From assembly GCA_902728285.1 (NCBI GenBank), contig CACVBU010000904.1:1-64000 (forward strand): 64,000 nt of DNA, in the 5' to 3' direction. This document shows positions 45,850 through 56,413 of this stretch, piece after piece. The translations under genes and the position numbers were made by a program. This DNA comes from Clytia hemisphaerica. Its lineage: Eukaryota; Cnidaria; Hydrozoa; Leptothecata; Clytiidae. Every line of letters starts with the position of its first letter. Positions within the stretch are counted from its first letter, which is position 1. Below the pieces are notes generated by a model. It was not told the DNA's origin. It saw only the letters and a list, made by a program, of their open reading frames with translations, and searched no databases.

Positions 45850-46104
45850 TACTCTTAGGTTCGAAATAAACGCCCCCTCCCCCGCTTGTTAGTTTTTCAG
45901 AAATTTTCCAACGCCCCGGACCTTATTAGGACCCCCCCCCATTTATTAATTTTTAAAGATATTTTCAGCTGTCAAAGAAAAGGCCCCTTATTTATAGCCT
46001 GATTTTAACCTATATTTACCTTATTTTGGGGTTTTCAGAAGTACAATTTCCACCCCTTGGCAATTAGGCCTCCCCCCCCCCCGTTTATTTGGAACCTAAG
46101 AGTA
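45850..46104. mobile_element. TACTCTTAGG MITE, copy 2
   Basis: Begins TACTCTTAGGTTCGAAATAA and ends TTATTTGGAACCTAAGAGTA, with the same poly-C/GTTTATT interior as copy 1. Confidence 0.82.
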
Positions 46105-46880
46105 CATGTCGTTTAACAATTTTCTTAAACTTTGTTACTAATCAATCTGAATGAACCTTAAAACTTCAAAAATTGTGTTTAATTCTAATGTTTAACATCC
46201 GACGGTTAATTTCACAGTCAAAGTAGCATATTATCAACTTTTTATTAAACATTTCTCTTACCTTAAATGTACGCACTTTGAATTTTTGTTTTGTTGATTA
46301 ATTGTATTTTGTAAGATATTGATTGTTTTTGAAATAGATTTATAATTAAATTTTGTAGCATAGATCGAGAATGTCTTTCTTTTTCAAGATATTAGGTTCG
46401 TAGGTCTGTTATCGAATACATTTGGTAAAAGCTAGCCCTACCCGTGTCGGTTAGTAAAAACAGGTCAATTTTGCTTTCAATCATGAATGTTTTTGTATTT
46501 TTTTTCTAGTGTACTTCACTTCACACCAAATTATCTTGAATTGACCAAAATAAATAGTGAACGAAAAGTTTCCATTGAGGTGTTACAAATACCATGAGAA
46601 AAACACTTGAAATATTAAACCACTTTCAAAATAAATTTTAAATGATTTTGATAAACTCATTTCGATTTGAACCTCATCATTTATATGAGTCACTATAAAA
46701 AACTGCTTTAAGAAATTGATTATCAAATTTGATTGTCTAAAAATAGATTTTTATCCAAAGGTCTGTGTGGAATAACCACAACTCACTGCAAAGACCAGAG
46801 TGTATCTCACGTAAAATGTAGCATAGTAAGTAATTCTACCGCAATGAATTTTGAAATTTCCTTAGTAAACCAGCGTCCGA
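46105..46880. other. Unassigned AT-rich stretch
   Basis: No exon, RNA gene or clear repeat is identifiable between the MITE and the GTAGGGCACCCCTTAG element. Confidence 0.35.
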
Positions 46881-47349
46881 GATTCAAAAAAAACTATAGA
46901 TTGAGAGGTTTTCGTAGGGCACCCCTTAGATCAGAACAAATTTTTGATACTATGCTCCTAATAGGAGGTAGAATTGACAAAAAAAATTAGGTGCCGAGAA
47001 AACTTTTTAAATATTGAAAATTATCGCAAATTATTACAGCAGTTTTTCAGCGCTTCCAGGAAAATGCTGACGTCATCGCAAAACGCCTAAAATGTCGATT
47101 TTTCGCCTTGAAAATGCTATTTCTCGGCACCAGATGGTCGAAACTTAACAAATAAGCCCATTTTTCTTTATCTACTTTTTACGCTGAATCCGTTGGTGGC
47201 ACCAGATGTTTGATTTTCAAACCTCGAAAAACCGTTAATAAGGGTCCCCTCTTGATAAGTTCTATCGATTCATAAAAATCGATTCACTCGAAAACTGCAG
47301 GAGATCCGAAGGGCAAATTATTTTTTAGTCAATTCTACTCCCTATTAGG
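46872..47349. mobile_element. GTAGGGCACCCCTTAGATC palindromic element, internally deleted copy
   Basis: The left arm carries ACCAGCGTCCGAGATTC, TCGTAGGGCACCCCTTAG and TATGCTCCTAATAGGAGG. The right part carries GCTGACGTCATCG, TTTATCTACTTTTTACGCTG, AACCGTTAATAAGGGTCCC and TTCACTCGAAAACTGCAG. These match the two arms of the larger palindrome at 52028-53041, with much of the centre missing. Confidence 0.75.
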
Positions 47350-48169
47350 TTTTGACTCTATGGGTATCATTGAAAGTGTCAAATATTGGTTTTCTAAAAT
47401 TCGGAAATCTAAAACAGGCCAAAAGTAGCAAACAAATTGAAAAAACACCATGATCACCCTTCTCTCGTATTCCCATGAATATCAGGTGCCAAGTACGGTA
47501 CTGTCTTACTAGACAAGACAAACCGGGGGCGAGACCTCTAACGCACTGGATTTGCCTGGGGAACTTGCACTCTGATGAATTTGGTTGGAACAGGGGTGTT
47601 ATACATATGTATATAGCCATAAATGATATGACATTTTCCAAACCTTTTTAGCAAAAAAGAAAATTAGATAAAGCTGTGATTAGATTCTTTTTAGGTGGGT
47701 AATTTTCTCGATATAAAATATGTCATGAAAGGACCAATACATAAACTATGATTGGATAAGAGCCACTAAACCATGAATTTTCTCTCTTAATTCCCCAAGC
47801 TTGTCAATTGCATATATTATATGTAAACTTAACTTTTGGTCTATACCTTTCAATCAGATTGGTGAAAGTTTCAACATTGACAGGTATAGAAATCTCCAAT
47901 CTTCTTAAGAGCGTTTTGAAGGGGATAAGATACAAACACAAGGATTACAACATGATAAATCGAGTGGGAGAAATAAAGTTTACATACTTTTATTGGAGTG
48001 GATTATCTTTGAGAGCCAGCCCACAAGTTTGTGAAACAACACACTTGAGAAGAAAGGTATAAATAGGTGCCAATGTGTTAAAATAATATTCTCATAATCG
48101 AAACATTACACAACACAGTAGTTCATTACCAAGACGTGCTAGAGAAGCGATAAGCAAAAAGGTTCAGAA
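47350..48169. other. Region upstream of the secreted peptide gene
   Basis: No clear gene. The sequence just before 48170 ends in AAAGGTTCAG, an acceptor two bases before the start codon of the next gene. Confidence 0.4.
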
Positions 48170-49064
48170 ATGAAGCTATTTGGACTCTTCGTTTTGATTG
48201 TGTGTTTTGCTCTATCTTCTTCATTGTCAGAAAGTGGTAAGATGATTTTCTCAACTTTATACTTATAATGCCTTGAGTCTCTAGATTTTCAACAGAGGAT
48301 CTAAAGGAGATCATTTGGTCTTTGTTTAAAGAAGATTGTTTGAGAGTTAAAAACGCTATTATATTTTAACTCTTTTTTAATCTCGAATTTTCCAGAGAAA
48401 GAAGAAGAAATCGAGAATGCATTGTTGAAAGCCATTGCTGAGGAAGAACAAGAATTGCAAGGTATGTAAAAATATCTTCTTTTACTTATAAAGTGTGTGT
48501 GATACAGGGGTGTATTTAAAAGTGTGTCACATTCATTCGAGAGGATAAAACTGTCTGGGTTCCAACTAGTAAACTTTGTTTGAAAAAAATCACGGAGTAG
48601 AGTAATGGGTAGTTTGTCGAAAAAAAAGAACAATTGATTTATATTTGAATTTAATTTTTTCAGGAAAAGAAGGAGTGGATCAAGAAGAAGAAGAGGAAGA
48701 CCTAGATGAAATTGATTTGGACGAAATTTATGCAAAACATGACCCCTTCTGGTGGTCCTCCAAAAGTAAACAAAAACAAAATACTGGCCACCAAGCTATC
48801 AGTGTGAATGCCTCCCAACCTAGGAAACCGGCTACACGCCGCTGGCTTCGCATAAAACAGAAAGCTAAGAGCTTTTTGCATGGTGCGCATAAAGTGGTCA
48901 CAAAAGCTCAAGAGTACGCGCCACACATCTTGAAAGGGATTAAATATGGTGCTATGTTGTTAGGTAAGAAGAAGCGAGAATTAAGGGCATTGGAAACGAG
49001 ACAAAAGCATTTGAAGCGTCAAATCCAAATATTAGAAGATGAAGTTATGAAAAAGAAAAAGTAG
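48170..49064 (+). CDS. Secreted acidic-cationic precursor, antimicrobial-peptide-like
   Basis: Predicted 177-residue secreted protein from three exons, 48170-48236, 48396-48461 and 48664-49064, with consistent phase 1 junctions. Residues 1 to about 20 (MKLFGLFVLIVCFALSSSLS) form a typical signal peptide. Residues 22 to about 70 are strongly acidic (EKEEEIENALL, DQEEEEEDLDEIDLDEI). From about residue 76 the chain turns strongly basic with amphipathic helical stretches (RRWLRIKQKAKSFLHG, HKVVTKAQEYAPHILKGIKY), ending in a Lys/Arg-rich probable coiled coil (RHLKRQ-like heptads) and KKKK. An acidic pro-part neutralising a cationic C-terminal effector is the layout of several invertebrate antimicrobial peptide precursors such as hydrozoan arminins. 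I do not recognise a specific family, so function is inferred from architecture only. HDPFWWSSK sits at the acidic/basic boundary. Confidence 0.7.
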
Positions 49065-50311
49065 ACAGATTTTCAAGTATTCGACATAATGTATTTTTTT
49101 TGTAAATTTTTATACCACTTTTTGTAAACTATTGATTGTTTTTCCCCATGTTTTCTTCTGTGAAAATATATAGATTTCAAATGTGCAAGAGGATAAAACT
49201 TTCGGGTCCCTTAATATGCAGTCCCCCCTCCACCTATAACCAAATAGCAATGTTCAAAATGAAAGGTACTAGAATTAAGGAAGAGTGAAATTTGTATATT
49301 TTCCTAAGAGTTGCAGAAAAAAAGTTGTTATTGACAAAATATCCCTTAAAATTATAATGGTTTGATAAATTTATGAAAATGAAAATAATCTAATTCATAA
49401 TAAGGATTAAAAGAATTTTTTTACTGATTTTATTCTTGCCAACTGTAGAGTTAGTTGATTGACGAATATACAAATTTTTACTATACAAAAATCAAACAAA
49501 ATGTCAACGAAAAATACTAAAGTTTCTAAATAAAAATCATCATTAAAATTTTATTTTTCAGTTTTGGAAAAAACATTTCTAATCTCTAAAAATGGAATAA
49601 AAAGGAATAGATTTTATTTTGACGAAAAGTTTTCTCGAAATGAAGTCCAGGGTTATGTAATCCTCGAAAAGCACCATATTTATGTTCACGGCAAAACATT
49701 TAGGTTTTTAATAAAGTAAGAAGTTTAAAACCTTTTCCCGTAATGTCTTTCCACCTGTATGCAAAATTAAATAAATTTCCTTTAAAAAAAATGTAACAGA
49801 ATGTTTGCAACTAGCCAATTGTTTCATCAATCAATCAATTAATCAATGACGAAACCTTCATCTAGAAAAGAGTAGAGAGAGGACAAGGCTCGATTACTCA
49901 ATTAAATCTGGGGTTGACAAAGTTCTAAGATTTTTGAATTTTGATGTAGAACTTTCACTTATCACTTTCTACGAACAAAGTTTTCATTTCCCGATTCCTA
50001 TTATACATATTTTTTTATAAGCAACCCTATATCAGTCTCGCATTATGCTTAGCATTCTGCCATTATTTAGGTACCCAAAACTGAGCCTGCATATCCTTAT
50101 AAACGTAATGCTTATAAAAGAAAAAACATGTATATGAGAATCTAAGGCTGATTGATAAGATTATTATCAATGATAATGTACGCAAGAAGGTATGGAGATA
50201 AAAGCAAATAAATCTGCACCCAGACTGTCTAGGTTACATTACTAACAAATGTGACTTTTACCTCATCTCATATCCAAGCCAGATTCGATACTCTCAATCG
50301 TCCAAAGATAG
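49065..50311. other. Intergenic region with partial MITE
   Basis: AT-rich; 50010-50133 is a fragment of the ACATGT-ended MITE (ACTGAGCCTGCATATCC and AACGTAATGCTTATAAAA before AACATGT). No other feature was recognised. Confidence 0.45.
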
Positions 50312-53274
50312 TCATCGTAATAAATCCTTGATCTCATCTTTTTCAGCACTTTCCAGAGCAGACTCGCCACTTGGTGCTTATTTATCGGCGCCCTTAGCAT
50401 AGGAAAAAGATAACATTAGTTCAAAGGAAAGGTCATTAATAAATATCGAAAAGCAAAGTTCAGCCAGAAGTCGACTCTAGTCTAAAGGAAAGGTTGAGAA
50501 ATTCTGAACCTTAAAAATGATACAGTGAAATCTATCCGACCCGAAATTCACAAAAGGCAGTAGTTTCCAATGTAACAGTCCGCAAAAGAAAATTGACCAC
50601 TTTAGGCGAGACAAATTTAATTTGTTGTTCTACGGGCCCGACCGACCCTATTTTTGCTGATATTGAAAAAATAATTTCCACTGCAGTTAATCTTGCACAC
50701 TGGTTTTTCGAAAGATTAAAAACAGTTGAAAAGCTGAAATTTCTACCAGAGACTTTCGCAAGCATAAAATTACAAATCCCAAGCACTTCAAATGAAAATC
50801 GCTAGCATAAAATTACAAATCCCAAGCACTTCAAATGAAAATATGAATTTCATCAAAAGAAGGGTTAAACTTTTGAACAACTGAAGAAAATGTTTTGACA
50901 CTTTGCCGACCCTCAATTACAAAAAATGTATTTTTATTTTGTCGACCGACCGACCCATATTTTCCCGATAATCTGCCCGTAGAACAACAAATTAATTTGG
51001 TCTCGCCTTAGTTTAAAGTAATAGTAATAGTATCAATAATGATAATATGTCAAAATGAACCGAAACAACAATACCTTCGCAAGAAGAAGTTTGACAGCGT
51101 TTGTGTGGCCTTCGAAGATAGCATTCAAAAGTGGTGTAATTCCATGTTTGTCTGGGGCCTATCGAAGAAAAACAAAGACAAAAGATACAATTTTAGTAAG
51201 AACACTTTAAGCAGACTTTGACATTCTTACTTACTAAGAAGGGGCTTACACATTCCAAATAAACGAACAGGAAATATTTCTGTGAAAAAAGGACGAAGAT
51301 GACAAGAGGGAGTCTTGAAATAAAGAAAGGGTGTATTACCATTACTCATGTTAGTGTAATGCTAGTGTGGAATTTGGAGTAACTTGGGATGTAGGCAATT
51401 AAAACCAGACTTAGATAAAAAAAGGGGTAAAAAGGGGTAAAAAGTGTCATACATTAACATTAGCACCACTGGCGATGAGGAATTCCAAGACTTCACATTG
51501 ACCGTAATCTGCTGCACAATGAATCAAACTCCTTCCCATACCAACATCAGCGTTCACGTCAAACTAAACGTAAGAAAGTATTATGTCAATATCAAAAATG
51601 AATTAGAGTAGAAAATGGCTTTTAAAATTAATATGTTACACAATAGAGTCTCCATAACTCGAACACGCACGGAGAACACAAATTTGTTCGAATTAAAGAA
51701 TTTCGATTTGACCTTGTTGGAGTTAAAGAGAGATTCGAGTTATAGATGTACGAGTCAAAGAGACTTTATTGTAATATGAACTGTAATGAAGTTTGTGTTA
51801 GTACAATTTGAGGTTTTTTGATTCGGTTTAAAGGGACATAAGTAGTAAAATGTGAACATTGCGCGAACCACGTGTCATTAAAGAGAAGAATTAAAATCAC
51901 GTGTCCAAAACAAACTTGTAAAACAATTGAACAATCAAAATTAGCCATATTTGGTTTGATTTTTTATTTTGACATGTGACATTTGTTTTGATTTTGTATC
52001 CGCTGCATACAGTTTGTTTACAAATTTCGCAATAGACCAGCGGCCGAGGCAGTGGATTGTGTCACTTCGTAGGGCACCCCTTAGATCAGGGCAAATTTTT
52101 GATATTATGCTCCTAATAGGGTGTAGAATTGACAAAAAAAATTTGCCCTTCGAATCTCCTGCAGTTTTCGAGTGAATCGATTTTTAGTTAATCGATAGAA
52201 CTTATCAAGGGTCCCCCCTTTACTAACGGTTTTTTTGAACTCTGAAAATCAAATTTGAGAATACCAACGGATCAGCGTGAACAGTAGATAAAGATGGGTT
52301 ATTGTTATTTCGACCACCTGGTGCCGAGAACGGCATTTTTAAAAAAATCGACGTTTTTGGCGTTTCCGATGACGTCAGCATTTTCTATGAGCATTTTCAG
52401 AAAAAAATCATTCCCCAACTGGATAAGCCCTGAATTAGTAGTATCCCAAAATGGTATGGTTTGTTAACTTTCGATGTCTAGATCTCGAGATATTTTAGTT
52501 TAAAATCTTGAAAATTATCGATATTTTTGCTGAATCGGCAGTTTTTTCAGCAATTTATCCACCTTAAAAATGAATTATCTCGATCTATACTTGAAGTTGA
52601 AAACCATACCATTTTTGGATACTAAATTCAGGGCTATCCAGCTGTGGGACTGATTTTTTCTGAAAATGCTCATAGGAAAATGCTGACGTCATCGGAAAAC
52701 GCCAAAAACGTCGATGTTTTCGCCTTAAAATGCCATTTCCGCGCACAGGTTTGTCGACTTAAAAAATAACCCCCTTCTTTATCTACTTTTCACGCTGAAT
52801 CCGTTGGTAGGCTCAGATATTTGATTTTCAGAGTTCAAAAAAACCGTTAGTAAAGGGGGGACCCTTGATAAGTTCTATCGACTAACTAAAAATCGATTCA
52901 CTCGAAAACTGCAGAAGATTCGAAAGGGAAATTTTTTTTTGTCAATTCTTATGAGGAGCTTTCAAAATTTGCCATCTTAGGGGTGCCCTACGAAAACCAT
53001 TTTAAAGGCCTTTTTTGAATCTCGGACGCTGGTCTACAAGTACTGTTACTGTTATGTCCCTTTAAAATACTTTTAAACAATATAAAAAGTTTGCAGATAT
53101 ATATTTATGGTATAATAGTATTTTGATTCTCTAAGGAGCATTCGAAATAAAAAGAAAACGTAATGGCAAAGAAATAGTTGGAAAATGATAACATAAACAT
53201 ACACCGGGAGCAGATGCAGATTTTTTGAGGTTTTCCAAATCTCCATTTTGAGCAGCCCACTTTGCTTCTTCCAT
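50312..53274 (-). CDS. MTPN: Myotrophin (ankyrin-repeat protein) with in-frame stop in last exon
   Basis: Myotrophin/V-1 binds actin capping protein and regulates actin assembly. Exons are 53274-53203, 51563-51453, 51158-51075 and 50392-50312, all phase 0, for 116 codons including stops (human protein 118 residues). Matches are [42 protein letters not shown], then [26 protein letters not shown] and GADK. Directly after GADK stands TAA (50378-50380 on +), and the same frame then continues with [20 protein letters not shown] and a normal TGA at 50312-50314. The tail after the TAA is clearly homologous to the myotrophin C-terminus. Either the stop is a sequence error or allele, or the protein ends at 93 residues. 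The first intron contains a 1.2 kb palindrome and the third a MITE. It lies 387 bp downstream of MAEA on the same strand. Confidence 0.82.
50602..51011. mobile_element. TTAGGCGAGACAAATT inverted-repeat element in myotrophin intron 3
   Basis: The left arm has GGCGAGACAAATTTAATT then TGTTGTTCTACGGGC, and the right arm is GCCCGTAGAACAACAAATTA then ATTTGGTCTCGCC. CGACCGACC occurs on both sides. A 43-bp unit starting GCATAAAATTACAAATCCC is duplicated in tandem at 50762-50842. Confidence 0.8.
51639..51774. mobile_element. Diverged Tigger-type MITE in myotrophin intron 1
   Basis: CAATAGAGTCTCCATAACTC on the left faces AAAGAGACTTTATTG on the right, with TTCGAGTTATAGA inside. It resembles the element at 45219-45388. 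Confidence 0.6.
51829..53068. mobile_element. 1.2 kb near-palindromic foldback element in myotrophin intron 1
   Basis: The core 52028-53041 is one large inverted repeat: each arm of about 490 bp contains CGTAGGGCACCCCTTAG, CTCGAAAACTGCAG, ACGGTTTTTTTGAA, CAACGGATCAGCGTGA, GATGACGTCAGCATTTTC and ACCATACCATTTT-type segments in mirrored order, with the axis near 52550. TTTAAAGGGACATA (51829) and TATGTCCCTTTAAAA (53053) suggest an outer inverted pair. A shorter copy lies at 46872-47349. Confidence 0.85.
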
Positions 53275-53660
53275 TGTGTTATTTTTATGCTGTTTGATAG
53301 TTTTTATGTATTTATTACTATTTTTCTGTAAAAGAGAAAACATACACAACTAAAATCAGTCTCTTGAACTAAAATCAAAGCTCCAAAAGAAGTTGCAGTT
53401 AATAAGAGAAATTCATAAAACTTTTAAAAAAAGATAGCAAACTTTATTGATAGAAAAAAAGATTATCAGAAATAAACTGATAACATCTAAGATAAGAAAA
53501 TCTTGATTGAAGGATCATCTTTCCAAGCGACAATTAATTCAGATACCAGATACCTACAAATTATACAGTATTGAAATATTTTAATCAAATAAGAAAAATC
53601 GTTATATAGTGGTACAATAAAAATTATAGTGCAATTTCTCAGGTTAGAAATACAAAGAAT

Positions 53661-54830
53661 TCACATTATATAAATTTTCTTGACTTCATCATTACTGAAC
53701 AGGGATTTTGTGCGTGGACAAACAATCATTTCATCATCACTCATAGAAGACAGCCTGACAATGGCACTCTCGCTGTAAACATGACCATTAGGTAACATCA
53801 TGGGAGGATTGTGTTCATTCATCTGTTCACCAGTGTGGTGACATAACAATCGAGAATGACTTGAATGAGCGAAGGGTAAAGGTTTAGCCAATTTATTGAA
53901 CAATCGATTACAAACAGGACAATCACGTTTTTGTTCATCTTTATGGAAACAATGTGGTGTTTTCATGGATGCTAAACCAGACTGTAGAACTATTTCAAGT
54001 GTAGATTGAGCACTTAGCTGATACAAAGCTAAATTCTCTTTTCGGAATTGCTCAACCAATAGATTCCAACGAGCTGAATCAAAAAGATCTTTGTATCTTT
54101 TGATTTCAGTATCAGGTCTGAAAGCTAACAAAGCCATTACTGTTTTCTGGATCTCAGGAACTGCCAGTGAATCAGGTCCTTTACCAGAAAAATATTTTCT
54201 GGCATAAACCAAAGCATCTTTTCTCATTCCACTTTTGACAAGTTCTACGAATTCTTGGATTCTGACATTCAACTCTAAAGTGCTTTGTAACTTCTTCAAC
54301 TTGGATTTGTTAGAATGACACCATTGTAGGCAGATGGTAGGATTCTTTTGTTTCAGTGATGCTTCAACCTGTTTAGCAACCTGGAAATGCTCAATATCAA
54401 CCAAATGAGGGATATCTTCTGTTTTGGAAAGTGTCATAGCAGAATCATAATAACCATTTCTCAAAAAATAATCAACAAGCATTCGATTTAAACGGTGATG
54501 TTTCCAAACGATTGCTTTCTTACTATCTGATTGGTCTTTTAAATATTTGACTCTGTTTTGAATTTGTGTCAACTTTGATTTTTCTTGGTCTAATGCATCA
54601 TTTGACTTATTTTTCAATACAAATAATTTTTTGATCAACTCGTCCAATTCATGACATGCTTCACTCACTGGAACATTATTCTTTGATGTTATTTTACGGA
54701 CTTTATCATTGGTGGCAGTGACATGTGATACCTCTCTATCGACCACTTTTTGAGCTGTACGAAAGGTTCTATTCAACACCTCATATGGTACAATAAGTGT
54801 TGAATGTTCTAATGCCTTTATCTCTGCCAT
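53661..54830 (-). CDS. MAEA: MAEA, catalytic-core subunit of the GID/CTLH ubiquitin ligase
   Basis: Intronless frame for a 389-residue protein (human about 396). MAEA/Gid9 forms the catalytic heterodimer with RMND5 in the CTLH E3 ligase and was first described as an erythroblast-macrophage attacher. An N-terminal helical region (VPYEVLNRTFRTAQKVVDRE) and a coiled coil (LDQEKSKLTQIQNRVKYLK) come first. LisH-type RLNRMLVDYFLRNGYYDSA lies near residue 112, CTLH is around FQVAKQVEASLKQKNPTICL, and CRA follows (EIQKTVMALLAFRPDT, YKDLFDSARWNLLVEQFRKE). The RING-Gid module is complete, with CPVCNRLFNKLAKPLPFAHS, CHHTGEQM, LPNGHVYSE and VCPRTKSLFS. Acceptor TTTATTTAG lies about 21 bases upstream of the ATG. 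TTTATT at about 53442 on + gives an AATAAA for this strand. Confidence 0.93.
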   Translation of the reverse strand: MAEIKALEHSTLIVPYEVLNRTFRTAQKVVDREVSHVTATNDKVRKITSKNNVPVSEACHELDELIKKLFVLKNKSNDALDQEKSKLTQIQNRVKYLKDQSDSKKAIVWKHHRLNRMLVDYFLRNGYYDSAMTLSKTEDIPHLVDIEHFQVAKQVEASLKQKNPTICLQWCHSNKSKLKKLQSTLELNVRIQEFVELVKSGMRKDALVYARKYFSGKGPDSLAVPEIQKTVMALLAFRPDTEIKRYKDLFDSARWNLLVEQFRKENLALYQLSAQSTLEIVLQSGLASMKTPHCFHKDEQKRDCPVCNRLFNKLAKPLPFAHSSHSRLLCHHTGEQMNEHNPPMMLPNGHVYSESAIVRLSSMSDDEMIVCPRTKSLFSNDEVKKIYIM

Positions 54831-55313
54831 ATTCTTAATATTCTCAATCTAAATAAAGAAAAAATCTTTTTACTTTGGCTTCTTGGAAAGCAGACTTAAC
54901 CACAAAAAGAACTAATTTTTTTTGCCTTCACAAATAATTAATTTTTACTCATCGATAAAAGCCACTGAGGGGCATGTGGAAATTTCCTTTTTGAGGTCAG
55001 TCTAGCCTGTTTTCATGTGTTTAGCCTTGATAACACTTCCATAAGGTAAGGCTTTTTCCATTTAAGGTAAAATGGCTAATAACTCATCTTTTCACAAAGA
55101 GATTTTTATGGAACCTTTTGTGTCAATTTTTATCATCAAGCTGGAGATTATATACTAAAAAGAACAGGAGGGTATTCCTGGTTGGAAAGATATTTAGAGT
55201 TTTTGGCAAAAGTATCCATATTTGGATACCTAAAATCTCCAAATTAGAAGAGCTCTCTTAAAAGTGTTGAAAGTATCCTAATTTGCATTTGTGCTTTACT
55301 GAATGCTACCATA
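54831..55313. other. Region upstream of MAEA
   Basis: No gene recognised. It holds the putative MAEA 5' end (acceptor-like TTTATTTAG at 54851-54859 on the minus strand) and then enters the nested repeat block. Confidence 0.4.
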
Positions 55314-55366
55314 AGTTGGTCTAATGTTGACATCCCTCTTCTAATTTCGACACCCTTCTTTAGAAA

Positions 55367-55758
55367 TACCGTCAACAGCTCTAACAGGCTTTATCATTTG
55401 AAAACTCCAGGCGTGTGGTCAATCACACTCCTAAAACCTTACTTTTTGTAATTTAGGCGTGTTAGGAGTGCTATGTACAACTTTTAGTAGTGGAATCTGA
55501 ATTTATGGCGTGTGATTGATCGCACTCCTCAGGGATTTTAGGTGTGTGTGGAGGTGCGTGCGTGCTATCGCACGTCTTGAATGATGCAGCCTGCTCTAAT
55601 ATGGGACGATTGGTCAAAAGATGGGATTGTTGATATCAGGCCTGTATTTTCACTTACTGTTAAATCACAATAAACTTGTTTTGATACATCCACCAAGTTT
55701 ATCAAACAAACTTTCACCATCCCATAATCACAACCAAAAGTTAGAGCAGTTGATGGTA
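55367..55758. mobile_element. TACCGTCAACTGCTCTAAC MITE, copy B
   Basis: Left end TACCGTCAACAGCTCTAAC and right end GTTAGAGCAGTTGATGGTA; internal ATGGGACGATTGGTC corresponds to copies A and C. Confidence 0.75.
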
Positions 55759-55842
55759 GGAAACATATTATGAAGGTTGGAATCACTGATTAAAACTATT
55801 TTTCTTTGCAAAGCGATAAGACAGGAAAAAATCGTTTGTCTA

Positions 55843-56119
55843 TACCTTATTGGAACTAATTTTTGCGGGAATTAATTGCAGCGTTATTTGCGGTTTTTCG
55901 TCAAAACCACGAAAATCAATTCCCGCAAAATACAAAAAAAATTGAAACATTTGAAAAATCCCTAGGAAAATGAAACAAATTTGTCCAAAAAAGGGCAAAC
56001 CGCGAAAATTAAAACCCACGCAAATTCGATAGAATAAAAAAAACGCGAAAATTAAAACCCGTAAAATGCAATTTTTCGGATATCTTTTTTCGACGGCAAA
56101 AATTAGTTCCAATAAGGTA
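55843..56119. mobile_element. TACCTTATTGGAACTAATTTTTGC MITE
   Basis: Begins TACCTTATTGGAACTAATTT and ends AAATTAGTTCCAATAAGGTA. The interior is rich in GCGGGAATTAA, CGCGAAAATTAAAACCC and complements. Confidence 0.8.
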
Positions 56120-56413
56120 AGTGATTTTGACATTCAAAAGGGTGTTGAAATTAGATGAGGGATGTCGACATTAGACCAACTTAGGATATTTCTTTCTGTA
56201 AGTTACAGTAGTCCAAATGTTGAATTCCTCATGTAATTCTGACACCCTTTTTAGAGATTGGAGAAGTTCAGCATGGCTGATGGTAAACTAAATTTCTTTG
56301 CTTAGTGGTCAGAAAGGAAAAAAATCACCATCAGTGATTCTGACCTTCACACTATATTTCTATCTCTAAAAAAGGGTGTCAGACTTTTAGAAGAGGGATG
56401 CATTAGACATTGA

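Larger units (their letters stand above)
55314..56187. mobile_element. AAGTTGGTCTAATG outer element carrying two nested MITEs
   Basis: The left arm TTGGTCTAATGTTGACATCC and TAATTTCGACACCCTT is matched by the right arm AAGGGTGTTGAAATTA and GGGATGTCGACATTAGACCA. Between them sit 55367-55758 and 55843-56119, two different elements. Confidence 0.75.

Noticed and set aside
48301..48735. 144-codon minus-strand frame
   Set aside because: Antisense shadow of the secreted peptide gene, whose three exons have consistent splice signals.
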